This document shows, one piece after another, positions 51,551 to 61,107 of a stretch of DNA of 64,000 nt. The notes under the pieces are model-generated. The model had not been told where the DNA came from, made no database searches, and was given only the letters and a program-made list of their open reading frames with translations. The stretch comes from Mycolicibacterium sp. P9-64 (GTDB taxonomy: Bacteria > Actinomycetota > Actinomycetes > Mycobacteriales > Mycobacteriaceae): positions 245,308 to 309,307 of the forward strand of contig NZ_NPKO01000009.1 in the NCBI RefSeq assembly GCF_008329605.1, read 5' to 3'. A program made the position numbers and the translations under genes. Numbering within the stretch: position 1 is the stretch's first letter; every line of letters starts with the position of its first letter.

Positions 51551-52737
51551 GACCGCCGTCCCGAAAGCTCGTCCACAGCCGCATACAGAGCATCGGCGTA
51601 CCGCTCCTCGGTGAACTGGTCGAAGTGGCGACGGACCTTGTCGGGGTCGAAGGACGACGTCTCGAAGCGGTCGAGCGCCTCGGAGATCGCGGCCGCGTCG
51701 GGCTCGTCGAAGTACATCCCGGTGATGCCCTCTTCGACGGTGTCCAGGAATCCGCCCCAGCGCAGCACGACGCTTGGCTTGCCCCACACGCCTGCTTCGA
51801 TCGGCGTCAGACCGTAATCCTCGTGGCTCGCCGCGATCAGCGCCCGGCAATGCTGGTAGAGCCAGGACATCTGGCCGTCGGTGAGATCGCTCAGCATCAG
51901 CACGTTGGGGGTCTTGGCCGCCGCGATCCGTTCCGCGTCGGGCCCGCGGCCGACGACCACCAGCCGCCGTTGGCGGCCCGCGAAGGCGCCCACGACCGCG
52001 TCGACGTTCTTGTACGGCAACAGCCGCGACACGCACAGGTAGAAGGCCTCGTCGGGATCCGACTCGCCATCGGCGGACAGCCAGCTCAGCAATTCGGGAA
52101 TCGGTTCGGTGACAGCGTCTCTCGACATCGCCACGGGCGAGAACAGCACGTCTGCCGAGATTCCGTAGGCGTCGGCGATCCGGCCCTGGACGACGGTCGA
52201 CACCGCCATGTAGCGATCGCAAGAGAGGGCCGCGCGGCGGTCCCATGCACGCAGGCGTCCCGACGTGGCGGCGAGAAGCGTGCGCTTCAGCAGACCGCTG
52301 TCCTCGCCGAGGTACATGTCGGACAGGTAGAGCCAGCGGGCCGGCGAGTGGCAGTGCACCAATTTTCGGCCGTTGGTCTTGAATCCGTGCGCCCATCCGC
52401 TCGAGCTGGTCAGCACGACGTCGGCATCGATGTGCATGGAGTTCGCCGCGAATGGAAGGATCGGCAGCGCCGCGCGATGGTGCTTGCGAAAGACCCCCAG
52501 CGAATTCAACCGGGACACCCGAATGTCGCGATCAGCGAATTCCGGATAAGTGTTCGCCGGGTCGTACAGCAACGTGTATATCGGCGCGTCGGGAAACGCG
52601 CGACTCATCGAGAGGACGACCTTCTCGGCGCCACCCCGCTGGGTCAGATAATCATGGGCAATGGCTACGCGGGGACCGTCAACGCCGTTGTAACTGCCGA
52701 CAGGACGCACGCTGGACTTCCCTCTCGAACGTGTCAT
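51547..52737 (-). CDS. GT4-family glycosyltransferase
   Basis: A GT4 enzyme of about 396 residues heading the 52.7-47.6 kb operon. AIAHDYLTQRGGAEKVV begins the acceptor domain, LVHCHSPARWLY follows, and the donor domain has CVSRLLPYKNVDAVV, VVVGRGPD and ASHEDYGLTPIEAGVWGKP containing the E-x7-E type motif. The start is uncertain: ATG at 52737 is shown, ATG at 52797 would add 20 residues, and a GTG about nine codons downstream has GAGAGGGAAG before it. Peripheral membrane, cytoplasmic. Confidence 0.85.
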   Translation of the reverse strand: MTRSRGKSSVRPVGSYNGVDGPRVAIAHDYLTQRGGAEKVVLSMSRAFPDAPIYTLLYDPANTYPEFADRDIRVSRLNSLGVFRKHHRAALPILPFAANSMHIDADVVLTSSSGWAHGFKTNGRKLVHCHSPARWLYLSDMYLGEDSGLLKRTLLAATSGRLRAWDRRAALSCDRYMAVSTVVQGRIADAYGISADVLFSPVAMSRDAVTEPIPELLSWLSADGESDPDEAFYLCVSRLLPYKNVDAVVGAFAGRQRRLVVVGRGPDAERIAAAKTPNVLMLSDLTDGQMSWLYQHCRALIAASHEDYGLTPIEAGVWGKPSVVLRWGGFLDTVEEGITGMYFDEPDAAAISEALDRFETSSFDPDKVRRHFDQFTEERYADALYAAVDELSGRRS

Positions 52738-52925
52738 TTTGGCGGATGGTCGCGACCCGAACTCGGTCGACGGATCGACGTGTCCATAAAACCGCATAAT
52801 GGGATCAGTTACAACTCCTGGCAAACTTCAGCAGGTCGACCAGCCGTGGTGTCGGGTGCGCTCGACGCGGCGTTCTTAAGACCTGACTAAGAGCGCGGGG
52901 CGCTTTATGACTACCATCGCTACCC
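52738..52925. promoter_or_regulatory. Divergent promoter region of accD5 and the glycosyltransferase operon
   Basis: A 188-base non-coding stretch. TTCTTAAGACCTGACTAAGAG starts at 52873, about 50 bases before accD5, and includes the palindrome TCTTAAGA; a closely similar element precedes accA3. The right side is the joint between the accessory locus and the conserved accD5 operon. Confidence 0.5.
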
Positions 52926-54554
52926 ATGACGAGTGTTACCGAACCGGCGGCCGAGCAGCACATCGACATCCACACCACCGCCGGCAAGCTGGCCGACCTC
53001 CGCAAACGGTCCGAAGAGACGCTGCACCCCGTCGGCGAGGCCGCTGTCGAGAAGGTGCACGCCAAGGGCAAGCTGACCGCACGCGAGCGGATCTACGCCC
53101 TGCTCGACGATGACTCGTTCGTCGAACTCGACGCGCTGGCCAGGCACCGCAGCACCAACTTCGGGCTCGGGGAGAACCGTCCGCTCGGCGACGGCGTCGT
53201 CACCGGCTACGGAACCATCGACGGTCGCGACGTCTGCATCTTCAGCCAGGACGCCACGGTGTTCGGCGGCAGCCTTGGCGAGGTCTACGGCGAGAAGATC
53301 GTCAAGGTCCAGGAGCTCGCCCTCAAGACGGGCCGCCCGCTGATCGGCATCAACGACGGCGCGGGCGCCCGCATCCAGGAGGGCGTCGTCTCGCTCGGCC
53401 TGTACAGCCGGATCTTCCGCAACAACATTCTGGCCTCGGGCGTCATCCCCCAGATCTCGCTGATCATGGGCGCTGCCGCTGGCGGGCACGTGTACTCCCC
53501 CGCGCTGACCGACTTCGTCATCATGGTCGACCAGACCAGCCAGATGTTCATCACCGGACCCGACGTCATCAAGACGGTCACCGGCGAGGAAGTGACCATG
53601 GAGGAGCTGGGCGGCGCCCACACCCACATGGCGAAATCCGGCACGGCGCACTACGTCGCCTCCGGCGAACAGGATGCCTTCGAGTACGTCCGGGACCTGC
53701 TGAGCTACCTGCCCCCGAACAGCGCTGCCGAGCCGCCGCGCTACCCGGCCCCGCCGCACCCCGGCGCCATCGAGGACAGCCTCAACGAGGAAGACCTCGA
53801 GCTCGACACGCTGATCCCCGACTCCCCGAACCAGCCGTACGACATGCACGAGGTCATCACCAGGATCCTCGACGACGACGAGTTCCTCGAGGTGCAGTCG
53901 GGCTACGCGACGAACATCATCGTCGGGTTCGGTCGCGTCGACGGTCGCCCGGTGGGCATCGTGGCCAACCAGCCGACGCAGTTTGCGGGCTGCCTCGACA
54001 TCAACGCCTCCGAGAAGGCCGCCCGGTTCATCAGGACCTGCGACTGCTTCAACATCCCGATCGTCATGCTGGTCGACGTGCCGGGCTTCCTGCCTGGCAC
54101 CGAGCAGGAGTACAACGGCATCATCCGGCGCGGCGCCAAGCTGCTCTACGCCTACGGCGAGGCCACCGTCGCCAAGATCACCGTGATCACCCGCAAGGCC
54201 TACGGCGGCGCGTACTGCGTGATGGGTTCCAAGGACATGGGCTGCGACGTCAACGTGGCGTGGCCGACCGCTCAGATCGCCGTGATGGGTGCCTCCGGCG
54301 CCGTCGGCTTCGTCTACCGCTCCCAGCTCAAGGAGGCCGCAGGCAAGGGCGAGGACGTCGATTCGCTGCGGCTGGAGCTCCAGCAGGACTACGAGGACAC
54401 CCTCGTCAACCCGTACGTCGCCGCCGAGCGGGGTTACGTCGACGCGGTCATCCCGCCGTCGCACACGCGTGGTTACGTCGCTGCCGCACTGCGGCTGCTC
54501 GAGCGCAAGATCGTGCAGCTGCCGCCGAAGAAGCACGGCAACATCCCGCTGTGA
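52926..54554 (+). CDS. accD5: Propionyl/acyl-CoA carboxylase beta subunit
   Basis: A 542-residue carboxyltransferase subunit. The crotonase-like halves contain GINDGAGARIQEGV near 140 and MGAAAGGHVYSPALTDF, then LVDVPGFLPGTEQEYNGIIRRGAK near 380 and GSKDMGCDVNVAWP, the acyl-CoA and carboxybiotin pockets. With AccA3 and AccE5 it makes methylmalonyl-CoA for multimethyl-branched lipids. The ATG at 52926 is followed by coupled accE5 and maf genes, as in H37Rv (Rv3280-Rv3282). Confidence 0.96.
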   Translation: MTSVTEPAAEQHIDIHTTAGKLADLRKRSEETLHPVGEAAVEKVHAKGKLTARERIYALLDDDSFVELDALARHRSTNFGLGENRPLGDGVVTGYGTIDGRDVCIFSQDATVFGGSLGEVYGEKIVKVQELALKTGRPLIGINDGAGARIQEGVVSLGLYSRIFRNNILASGVIPQISLIMGAAAGGHVYSPALTDFVIMVDQTSQMFITGPDVIKTVTGEEVTMEELGGAHTHMAKSGTAHYVASGEQDAFEYVRDLLSYLPPNSAAEPPRYPAPPHPGAIEDSLNEEDLELDTLIPDSPNQPYDMHEVITRILDDDEFLEVQSGYATNIIVGFGRVDGRPVGIVANQPTQFAGCLDINASEKAARFIRTCDCFNIPIVMLVDVPGFLPGTEQEYNGIIRRGAKLLYAYGEATVAKITVITRKAYGGAYCVMGSKDMGCDVNVAWPTAQIAVMGASGAVGFVYRSQLKEAAGKGEDVDSLRLELQQDYEDTLVNPYVAAERGYVDAVIPPSHTRGYVAAALRLLERKIVQLPPKKHGNIPL

Positions 54555-54790
54555 GCGTCGAGGAGAGCGAACCCGCCGTGACCGAGATCAAGATCGTCAA
54601 GGGCAACCCGACCGACGAAGAGGTGGCTGCGCTGGTGACCGTGCTGGCAGGCGCCTCGGGTGGTGGCGGAGCGATCGACGAGGGCCCGCAGATCCGCGAT
54701 CTGTGGGGCCATCCGGTCGACAAGCTGCGCTACGCGGACATCAGTTGGGAGCGCATCACCCGGGTGGAGCGCACGCACCTTCGTCGATGA
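54551..54790 (+). CDS. accE5: Acyl-CoA carboxylase epsilon subunit
   Basis: A 79-residue accessory subunit that stabilises the AccA3-AccD5 complex. The core is IKIVKGNPTDEEVAALVTVL, then a Gly/Ala linker and LWGHPVDKLR. The GTG at 54551 overlaps accD5 as GTGA and its end overlaps maf as ATGA. It is shorter than the H37Rv protein, which as I recall has a longer N-terminal extension. Confidence 0.92.
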   Translation: MSVEESEPAVTEIKIVKGNPTDEEVAALVTVLAGASGGGGAIDEGPQIRDLWGHPVDKLRYADISWERITRVERTHLRR

Positions 54791-55428
54791 CGCGCGTCGT
54801 GCTGGCGTCGGCCTCGTCGGGCCGGCTCCAAGTGTTGCGCCAGGCGGGGATCGACCCGCTGGTGATGGTGTCGGGTGTCGACGAGGATCAGGTCGTCGCG
54901 GGTTTGGGCCCGCACGCGTCCTTTGGTGACATCGTCCGAGCCCTCGCCGGCGCCAAGGCCCAGCAGGTTGCAGGCGAGCTCGATGCGGCGCTGGCCGCCG
55001 ACTGCGTGGTGATCGGCTGCGATTCGATGCTGTTCGTCGACGGCGAACTGCGCGGCAAGCCGACGGACGCCGACACGGCGCGCGCAGCCTGGGCGACCAT
55101 GGCGGGACGACGGGGCGAGCTGTACACCGGCCACTGCGCACTACGGTTGCGCGACGGAGCCGTGGTGCATCGCGAATCTCAATTCGGTTGCACCACAGTC
55201 CATTTCGGCACGCCCACCGACGACGACCTGGACGCGTACCTGGCCAGCGGCGAACCACTGTGGGTCGCGGGCGCATTCACCCTCGACGGCCGCGGCGGCT
55301 GGTTCGTCGACCGCATCGATGGTGATCCATCCAACGTGATCGGGATCAGCCTGCCACTGACCCGGCGCATGCTCGCAAACGCAGGCCTGTCGATTTCCGC
55401 TCTGTGGCAGGCGAACCCGGTCACCTGA
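54787..55428 (+). CDS. maf: Maf-type nucleotide pyrophosphatase
   Basis: A 213-residue Maf/HAM1-fold enzyme that hydrolyses non-canonical or modified dNTPs/NTPs. The N-terminal loop VLASASSGRLQVL corresponds to the family SASPRR signature with Gly-Arg in place of Arg-Arg, and CDSMLFVDGELRGKP and FTLDGRGGWFVDRIDGDPSNVIG follow. The ATG overlaps accE5 by 4 bases. It is the last gene of the accD5 transcript. Confidence 0.92.
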   Translation: MTRVVLASASSGRLQVLRQAGIDPLVMVSGVDEDQVVAGLGPHASFGDIVRALAGAKAQQVAGELDAALAADCVVIGCDSMLFVDGELRGKPTDADTARAAWATMAGRRGELYTGHCALRLRDGAVVHRESQFGCTTVHFGTPTDDDLDAYLASGEPLWVAGAFTLDGRGGWFVDRIDGDPSNVIGISLPLTRRMLANAGLSISALWQANPVT

Positions 55429-55431
55429 GGA

Positions 55432-56412
55432 CTACATCAAGTCGTTGGCGGGGACATCGTTGCGGTGTTCGCGGTACCACGCCACCGTGCGCTCGAGACC
55501 GTCATCGAGGCCGACTGTCGGTGACCATCCCAGCGCGCGCATCTTGGAGATGTCGGGGCAACGCCGTGGCGTCCCACCGGCCTGAATCTCGCCGGGCTGG
55601 ATGTCCAAGTCGACGCCGACGATCTTGCCAATGCGCGCGGCGAGCTCGCGAACGCTGACTTCCTCGTCGCTGCCGATGTGGTAAACCTCGCGGTGGCCGC
55701 CCTTTTCGTACATCGTGAGGATGCCCTGGACGATGTCGTCGACGTAGCAGAACGAGCGGGTCTCGGTGCCGTCACCCTGGATCGGGAACGCGCCGTCGCC
55801 TGCATCCTGAGCGGCCAGCGCCCGCATGATGAACTGGGGCTCGACGTGCTTCCAGCCCATGTTCGGCCCAAACACGTTGTGCGGCCGGAAGACCTGCACC
55901 TGACGATAGTGATCCTGGCCGTAGTTGAACGCGATCAACTCGCTGACGATCTTGGAACCGCCGTAGGAGTACCTGGGGTTGAGGCTGTCGGGCAGCATCA
56001 GCGGGATCGTCTCGGGCGTCGGGACGATCTCAGGGGTCTGATAGACCTCCGCGGTGGACGCCACGACCATGTCCGGCACGCCGACCTCACGGCCGGCGTT
56101 GACCACGGCGAGCGCGCCGCGCAGCCCGACGTCGAGCACCAATTCTGGTCTCTTGTAGAAGTTCTCGGTGCCGTTGATGGCCGCGAGATGCATGACCACC
56201 TCGGCACCCTTGAACGCGCCCTCGAGGGCGTCCTGATCGCGCACGTCGCACGTGAACAGCTCGACGTCGTCAGCGACCTCGGCGAACCTGCTGGCGTCTC
56301 CGCGCACCATCGAGTCGACGACGGCGACGTCCCAACCGTCGTGCACGAGGCGCTTGGTCAGGTAGGCACCGATGAAACCGCCACCGCCGGTGACGACTAC
56401 GCGCTTAGCCAT
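55432..56412 (-). CDS. NAD-dependent sugar epimerase/dehydratase (extended SDR)
   Basis: A 326-residue nucleotide-sugar SDR with TGGGGFIG at 8-15, the STAEVY strand with the catalytic Ser/Thr, and YSYGGSKIVSE with the Tyr/Lys pair. NVFGPNMG and SFCYVDDIVQGI are typical of GDP-mannose or UDP-glucuronate epimerase/decarboxylase relatives. The start ATG overlaps the nucleotide-sugar dehydrogenase gene by 8 bases, so the enzymes probably act in sequence, for example making a UDP-uronic acid and then epimerising or decarboxylating it. Both genes interrupt the usual maf-sseA neighbourhood. Confidence 0.85.
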   Translation of the reverse strand: MAKRVVVTGGGGFIGAYLTKRLVHDGWDVAVVDSMVRGDASRFAEVADDVELFTCDVRDQDALEGAFKGAEVVMHLAAINGTENFYKRPELVLDVGLRGALAVVNAGREVGVPDMVVASTAEVYQTPEIVPTPETIPLMLPDSLNPRYSYGGSKIVSELIAFNYGQDHYRQVQVFRPHNVFGPNMGWKHVEPQFIMRALAAQDAGDGAFPIQGDGTETRSFCYVDDIVQGILTMYEKGGHREVYHIGSDEEVSVRELAARIGKIVGVDLDIQPGEIQAGGTPRRCPDISKMRALGWSPTVGLDDGLERTVAWYREHRNDVPANDLM

Positions 56413-57748
56413 TGGACGGCACCTGTCCGCGCCGGCCGACGGCGAAGTAGGAGTCGCCCAGTTCGGAGGTGGGCAGGTGGCTGAAGTGGTTCCAGTAGTC
56501 GTACACGAAGCCGTCCGGGCTCATGAACTCGTTGATGGTGCGCGGCGAGATGGTGCCGAGCGACGGATGGTTGTTGGCGATCACCACCACCGAGGCTCCA
56601 CTGACCGCGTCACCGAAGCGGGTGAAGACCTGCTCGTCGGGGAACTCGGCGGCCAGCACCTCCTGCGGCGTGATCGGGTCGTAGACACCGATCTGGGCGT
56701 CCGGGTGTGCCTTCTTCAGCGCGTCGAGCACCTTGATCGACATCGAGCCGCGCAGGTCGCTGGTCTCCGGCTGGCCCTTGAAGGCCATGCCGAGGATGTT
56801 GATCTTGAGCGGACCGGTGAGCTCACGCCGCTCGATCTCACTGGTGATGAAGTCGACGGTCTCCTGCGGCTGACGCTCGTTGACCAGGCGTCCTGCCGAG
56901 GTGATCTCCAGCGAGATGCCGCGCGTACGGGCACTCTCCATCAGGATGTGCGGGTCCTTTTCGAGGCACGGGCCGCCAACCAAGCCGGGAAGCGGGATGT
57001 TGGTGCGGTTGTAGCCGAGCTTGCCTGCCGAGATGACCTCGTGCGCGCTGACACCGAACGCGTCGCACACACGGGCGACCTCGTTGGCGAAGGCGAACTG
57101 GACGTCGCGGAACGTATTGCTGATCAGCTTGATGATCTCGGCGGTCTCGATGCCGGACACCAGGACGATGGAGCTGGTCAGCCTCCGGAAGACGGCGGCG
57201 GCGCGATCGGCGACGGCCTGCTCGTCGGCGCCCACGATCTGTGGCAGCTCGCGCAGCTCCTGCAGGGCCTTGCCCTCCAGGGTGCGTTCCGGACACATGG
57301 CAATGTCGAACTTCTTGCCGCTGGCGGCCAGGATCGGGGCGACCACGTCGCGGGTGGTGCCGATCTTGACCGTCGAACGCAGGATGACGAGCGCACCGTC
57401 GCGCATGTTCGCGGCGATGTCACGTGCCGCCGCCTCGATCATGTCGACCCGCGCGACGCCGTCCGGCGCCAGCGGCGTGCCGACCGTGATGATGTACGTA
57501 CTGCAGCTGAAGCTGTCGTCGAACCGCTCGGCGGCGACGAGCTTGCCCGACTTGGTGACGCCGGCGAGGGCGTCGGGCAGACCCGTCTCGGTGAAGTGCG
57601 GGACGCCTTCGTTGGTCAGATCGACGAGATCTTTTCGCTTCTCGATGCCGATGACCGAGTTGCCTGCCTCGGCGAGCACGGTCGCCAAGGTGAGGCCGAC
57701 GTAGCCGAGTCCGACGATTCCGACATCGAAATTTGCTGGCAAACTCAT
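56405..57748 (-). CDS. Nucleotide-sugar 6-dehydrogenase (UDP-glucose/UDP-HexNAc type)
   Basis: A 447-residue enzyme that oxidises a nucleotide sugar at C6 to the uronic acid with two NAD+. The N-terminal Rossmann loop is GLGYVGLTLA, RSTVKIGTT and CPERTLEGKA are typical, the central helix has KLISNTFRDVQFAFANE, and the catalytic Cys is in GGPCLEKD. GPCLEKDPH looks more like the WecC/WbpA group than UDP-glucose dehydrogenase, so the substrate may be an N-acetyl hexosamine; this is uncertain. GAGGA precedes the ATG pair at 57751/57748. It is divergent from sseA. Confidence 0.87.
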   Translation of the reverse strand: MSLPANFDVGIVGLGYVGLTLATVLAEAGNSVIGIEKRKDLVDLTNEGVPHFTETGLPDALAGVTKSGKLVAAERFDDSFSCSTYIITVGTPLAPDGVARVDMIEAAARDIAANMRDGALVILRSTVKIGTTRDVVAPILAASGKKFDIAMCPERTLEGKALQELRELPQIVGADEQAVADRAAAVFRRLTSSIVLVSGIETAEIIKLISNTFRDVQFAFANEVARVCDAFGVSAHEVISAGKLGYNRTNIPLPGLVGGPCLEKDPHILMESARTRGISLEITSAGRLVNERQPQETVDFITSEIERRELTGPLKINILGMAFKGQPETSDLRGSMSIKVLDALKKAHPDAQIGVYDPITPQEVLAAEFPDEQVFTRFGDAVSGASVVVIANNHPSLGTISPRTINEFMSPDGFVYDYWNHFSHLPTSELGDSYFAVGRRGQVPSNG

Positions 57749-57840
57749 CATTCCTCAGTTTCTACCGGATCGGACGTTGCGACAACAAGTCAGAACCTTA
57801 CTTGCCGAGCCAGCTTTTGCGCGCCAGCTAGGCTCATGGT

Positions 57841-58728
<888 letters not shown>

Positions 58729-58747
58729 GCCAGCGAACGATGCGCCG

Positions 58748-59176
58748 ATGACGATGGCTAGCCGCCTCCCCGAAGCAATGGCATCGGTGGTGTCCGACTT
58801 CGCCGACGTGCAGGGGCAAGACAAGCTGCAGCTGCTCCTCGAGTTCGCGAACGAATTGCCGCCGCTGCCAGCCGATCTCGAAGAAGCGGCGATGGAGCCG
58901 GTGCCAGAGTGTCAGTCGCCGCTGTTCCTTCACGTCGACGCCTCGGACAGGTCGCACGTCCGGTTGTTCTTCAGCGCCCCTGCCGAGGCACCGACGACGC
59001 GTGGGTTCGCGGCGATCCTGGCCGCCGGGCTCGACGGTCTCACGGCAGACGAAATCCTCGCCGTGCCCGACGACTTCTACTCCGCGTTGGGCCTGGCGGC
59101 GCTGATCAGCCCGCTGCGGCTGCGCGGCATGTCGGCCATGTTGGCGCGGATCAAGCGGCGCCTGCGCGCGGCCTGA
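58748..59176 (+). CDS. SufE-family sulfur acceptor
   Basis: A 142-residue protein with the SufE fold: DKLQLLLEFANELPPLP, the conserved Cys in VPECQSPLFL (near 55), and a C-terminal helix bundle GLTADEILAVP. SufE proteins take sulfur from a cysteine desulfurase, or here perhaps from SseA, for iron-sulfur assembly. Cotranscribed with sseA. Two Met codons lie close together; the first (58748) is used. Confidence 0.88.
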   Translation: MTMASRLPEAMASVVSDFADVQGQDKLQLLLEFANELPPLPADLEEAAMEPVPECQSPLFLHVDASDRSHVRLFFSAPAEAPTTRGFAAILAAGLDGLTADEILAVPDDFYSALGLAALISPLRLRGMSAMLARIKRRLRAA

Positions 59177-59259
59177 TCACCAGAGATTTCCCTACCCGCC
59201 GGTAACCAATACCGGCTCGCCGGGGCTGGTGTCGCGCCCCTTAAACTGCGCGGGATACA

Positions 59260-59284
59260 TTCTTAAAGACGTTTCTTAGAGAAC
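59260..59284 (+). promoter_or_regulatory. accA3 upstream element TTCTTAAAGAC...TTCTTAGAGAA
   Basis: TTCTTAAAGAC (59260-59270) and TTCTTAGAGAA (59273-59283) lie 21 to 45 bases before the accA3 GTG. The first part is nearly identical to TTCTTAAGAC before accD5, suggesting a shared regulator or shared promoter type. Confidence 0.4.
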
Positions 59285-59304
59285 ACATGCCATCAGGAGG
59301 CGCA

Positions 59305-61107
59305 GTGCCCAGCCACGCCAGCTCGAAGATCACAAAGGTGCTCGTCGCCAACCGCGGTGAGATCGCCGTCCGAGTGATCCGCGCGGCCAAGGACGCCGGG
59401 CTGGCCAGCGTGGCCGTGTACGCCGAACCGGACGCCGACGCACCCCACGTACGGCTCGCAGACGAGGCATTTGCGCTGGGCGGCCAGACCTCTGCCGAGT
59501 CGTACCTGGTGTTCGAGAAGCTCCTCGACGCAGCCGACAAGTCAGGCGCCAACGCGATCCACCCCGGTTACGGCTTCCTGTCCGAGAACGCCGACTTCGC
59601 GCAGGCCGTCATCGACGCGGGCCTGATCTGGATCGGGCCGAGCCCGCAGTCGATCCGCGACCTCGGCGACAAGGTCACCGCGCGCCACATCGCCGCGAAG
59701 GCCAAGGCTCCGCTGGTGCCAGGCACGGCCGAGCCCGTCAAGGACGCCGACGAGATCGTCGCGTTCGCCAAGGAGTACGGCGTGCCGATCGCCATCAAGG
59801 CGGCATTCGGTGGTGGTGGCCGCGGCATGAAGGTCGCCCGCACCATCGAAGAGATCCCCGACCTGTTCGAGTCGGCCACCCGCGAAGCGGTCGCGGCGTT
59901 CGGCCGCGGCGAGTGCTTCGTCGAGCGCTACCTGGACAAGCCCCGCCACGTCGAGGCCCAGGTCATCGCCGATACCCACGGGAACGTCGTCGTCGCGGGC
60001 ACCCGTGACTGCTCGCTGCAGCGCCGCTTCCAGAAGCTCGTCGAGGAGGCGCCAGCACCGTTCCTCACCGACGCGCAGCGCAAGGAGATCCACGAGTCCG
60101 CCAAGCGGATCTGCAAGGAGGCCGGCTACTACGGCGCAGGCACCGTCGAATACCTGGTCGGCCAGGACGGGCTGATCTCGTTCCTCGAGGTCAACACCCG
60201 CCTGCAGGTCGAACATCCCGTGACCGAGGAGACCGCTGGCATCGACCTGGTGCTACAGCAGTTCAAGATCGCCAACGGCGAGGCGCTGGACATCACCGAG
60301 GATCCGACGCCGCGCGGGCACTCCTTCGAATTCCGCATCAACGGCGAGGACGCCGGCCGCGGCTTCCTGCCAGCGCCCGGACCCGTCTCCAACTTCGTCC
60401 CCCCGACCGGCCCCGGCGTGCGCCTGGACTCCGGTGTCGAGACCGGCTCCGTCATCGGCGGACAGTTCGACTCGATGCTGGCCAAGCTGATCGTCACCGG
60501 CGCGACCCGCGACGAGGCACTTGCAAGAAGTCGCCGAGCCCTTGCTGAATTCCATGTCGAAGGTCTCGCAACCGTCATCCCGTTCCACCGCGCCGTCGTA
60601 TCCGACCCCGCCTTCATCGGCGACGGTGACGGCTTCACGGTGCACACCCGCTGGATCGAGACCGAGTGGGACAACCAGATCGAGCCGTTCACCGGCGGCG
60701 AGCCGCTCGACGAGGACGAGGCCCTGCCGCGTCAGAAGGTCGTCGTCGAGGTCGGTGGCCGTCGCGTCGAGGTGTCGCTGCCCGGCGACCTCGCGATCGG
60801 CAACGGCGGCGGAGCAGCCGGCGCGGCCGGTGTCATCCGCAAGAAGCCCAAGCCCCGCAAGCGCGGTGCGCATGCTGGCGCGGCCGCGTCGGGCGACTCC
60901 GTGACGGCACCCATGCAGGGCACCGTCGTGAAGGTCGCCGTCGAGGAGGGCCAGACGGTCGCCACGGGTGATCTCATCGTGGTGCTCGAGGCCATGAAGA
61001 TGGAGAACCCGGTCACCGCGCACAAGGACGGCACGATCACCGGGCTCTCCGTCGAGGCCGGCGCCGCCGTCACGCAGGGCACCGTCCTCGCGGAGATCAA
61101 GGACTAG
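59305..61107 (+). CDS. accA3: Acyl-CoA carboxylase alpha subunit (biotin carboxylase + BCCP)
   Basis: A 600-residue biotin-dependent subunit shared by acetyl-, propionyl- and long-chain acyl-CoA carboxylases. It runs: biotin carboxylase N-domain (VLVANRGEIAVRVIRAA), ATP-grasp with the glycine loop KAAFGGGGRGMKV, the catalytic block LEVNTRLQVEHPVTE, a linker, then the C-terminal BCCP with VLEAMKMENPV, whose Lys is biotinylated by BirA. I use GTG 59305, which follows AGGAGG and gives the length of the H37Rv protein; an ATG at 59287 would place that site inside the gene. Its end overlaps the convergent SDR by 11 bases. Confidence 0.96.
   Translation: MPSHASSKITKVLVANRGEIAVRVIRAAKDAGLASVAVYAEPDADAPHVRLADEAFALGGQTSAESYLVFEKLLDAADKSGANAIHPGYGFLSENADFAQAVIDAGLIWIGPSPQSIRDLGDKVTARHIAAKAKAPLVPGTAEPVKDADEIVAFAKEYGVPIAIKAAFGGGGRGMKVARTIEEIPDLFESATREAVAAFGRGECFVERYLDKPRHVEAQVIADTHGNVVVAGTRDCSLQRRFQKLVEEAPAPFLTDAQRKEIHESAKRICKEAGYYGAGTVEYLVGQDGLISFLEVNTRLQVEHPVTEETAGIDLVLQQFKIANGEALDITEDPTPRGHSFEFRINGEDAGRGFLPAPGPVSNFVPPTGPGVRLDSGVETGSVIGGQFDSMLAKLIVTGATRDEALARSRRALAEFHVEGLATVIPFHRAVVSDPAFIGDGDGFTVHTRWIETEWDNQIEPFTGGEPLDEDEALPRQKVVVEVGGRRVEVSLPGDLAIGNGGGAAGAAGVIRKKPKPRKRGAHAGAAASGDSVTAPMQGTVVKVAVEEGQTVATGDLIVVLEAMKMENPVTAHKDGTITGLSVEAGAAVTQGTVLAEIKD

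Noticed and set aside
33610..52925. Genomic island with integrase, tRNA attachment site or IS ends
   Set aside because: No integrase, transposase, tRNA gene or flanking direct repeat is visible. The locus is called accessory only by comparison with remembered gene order.
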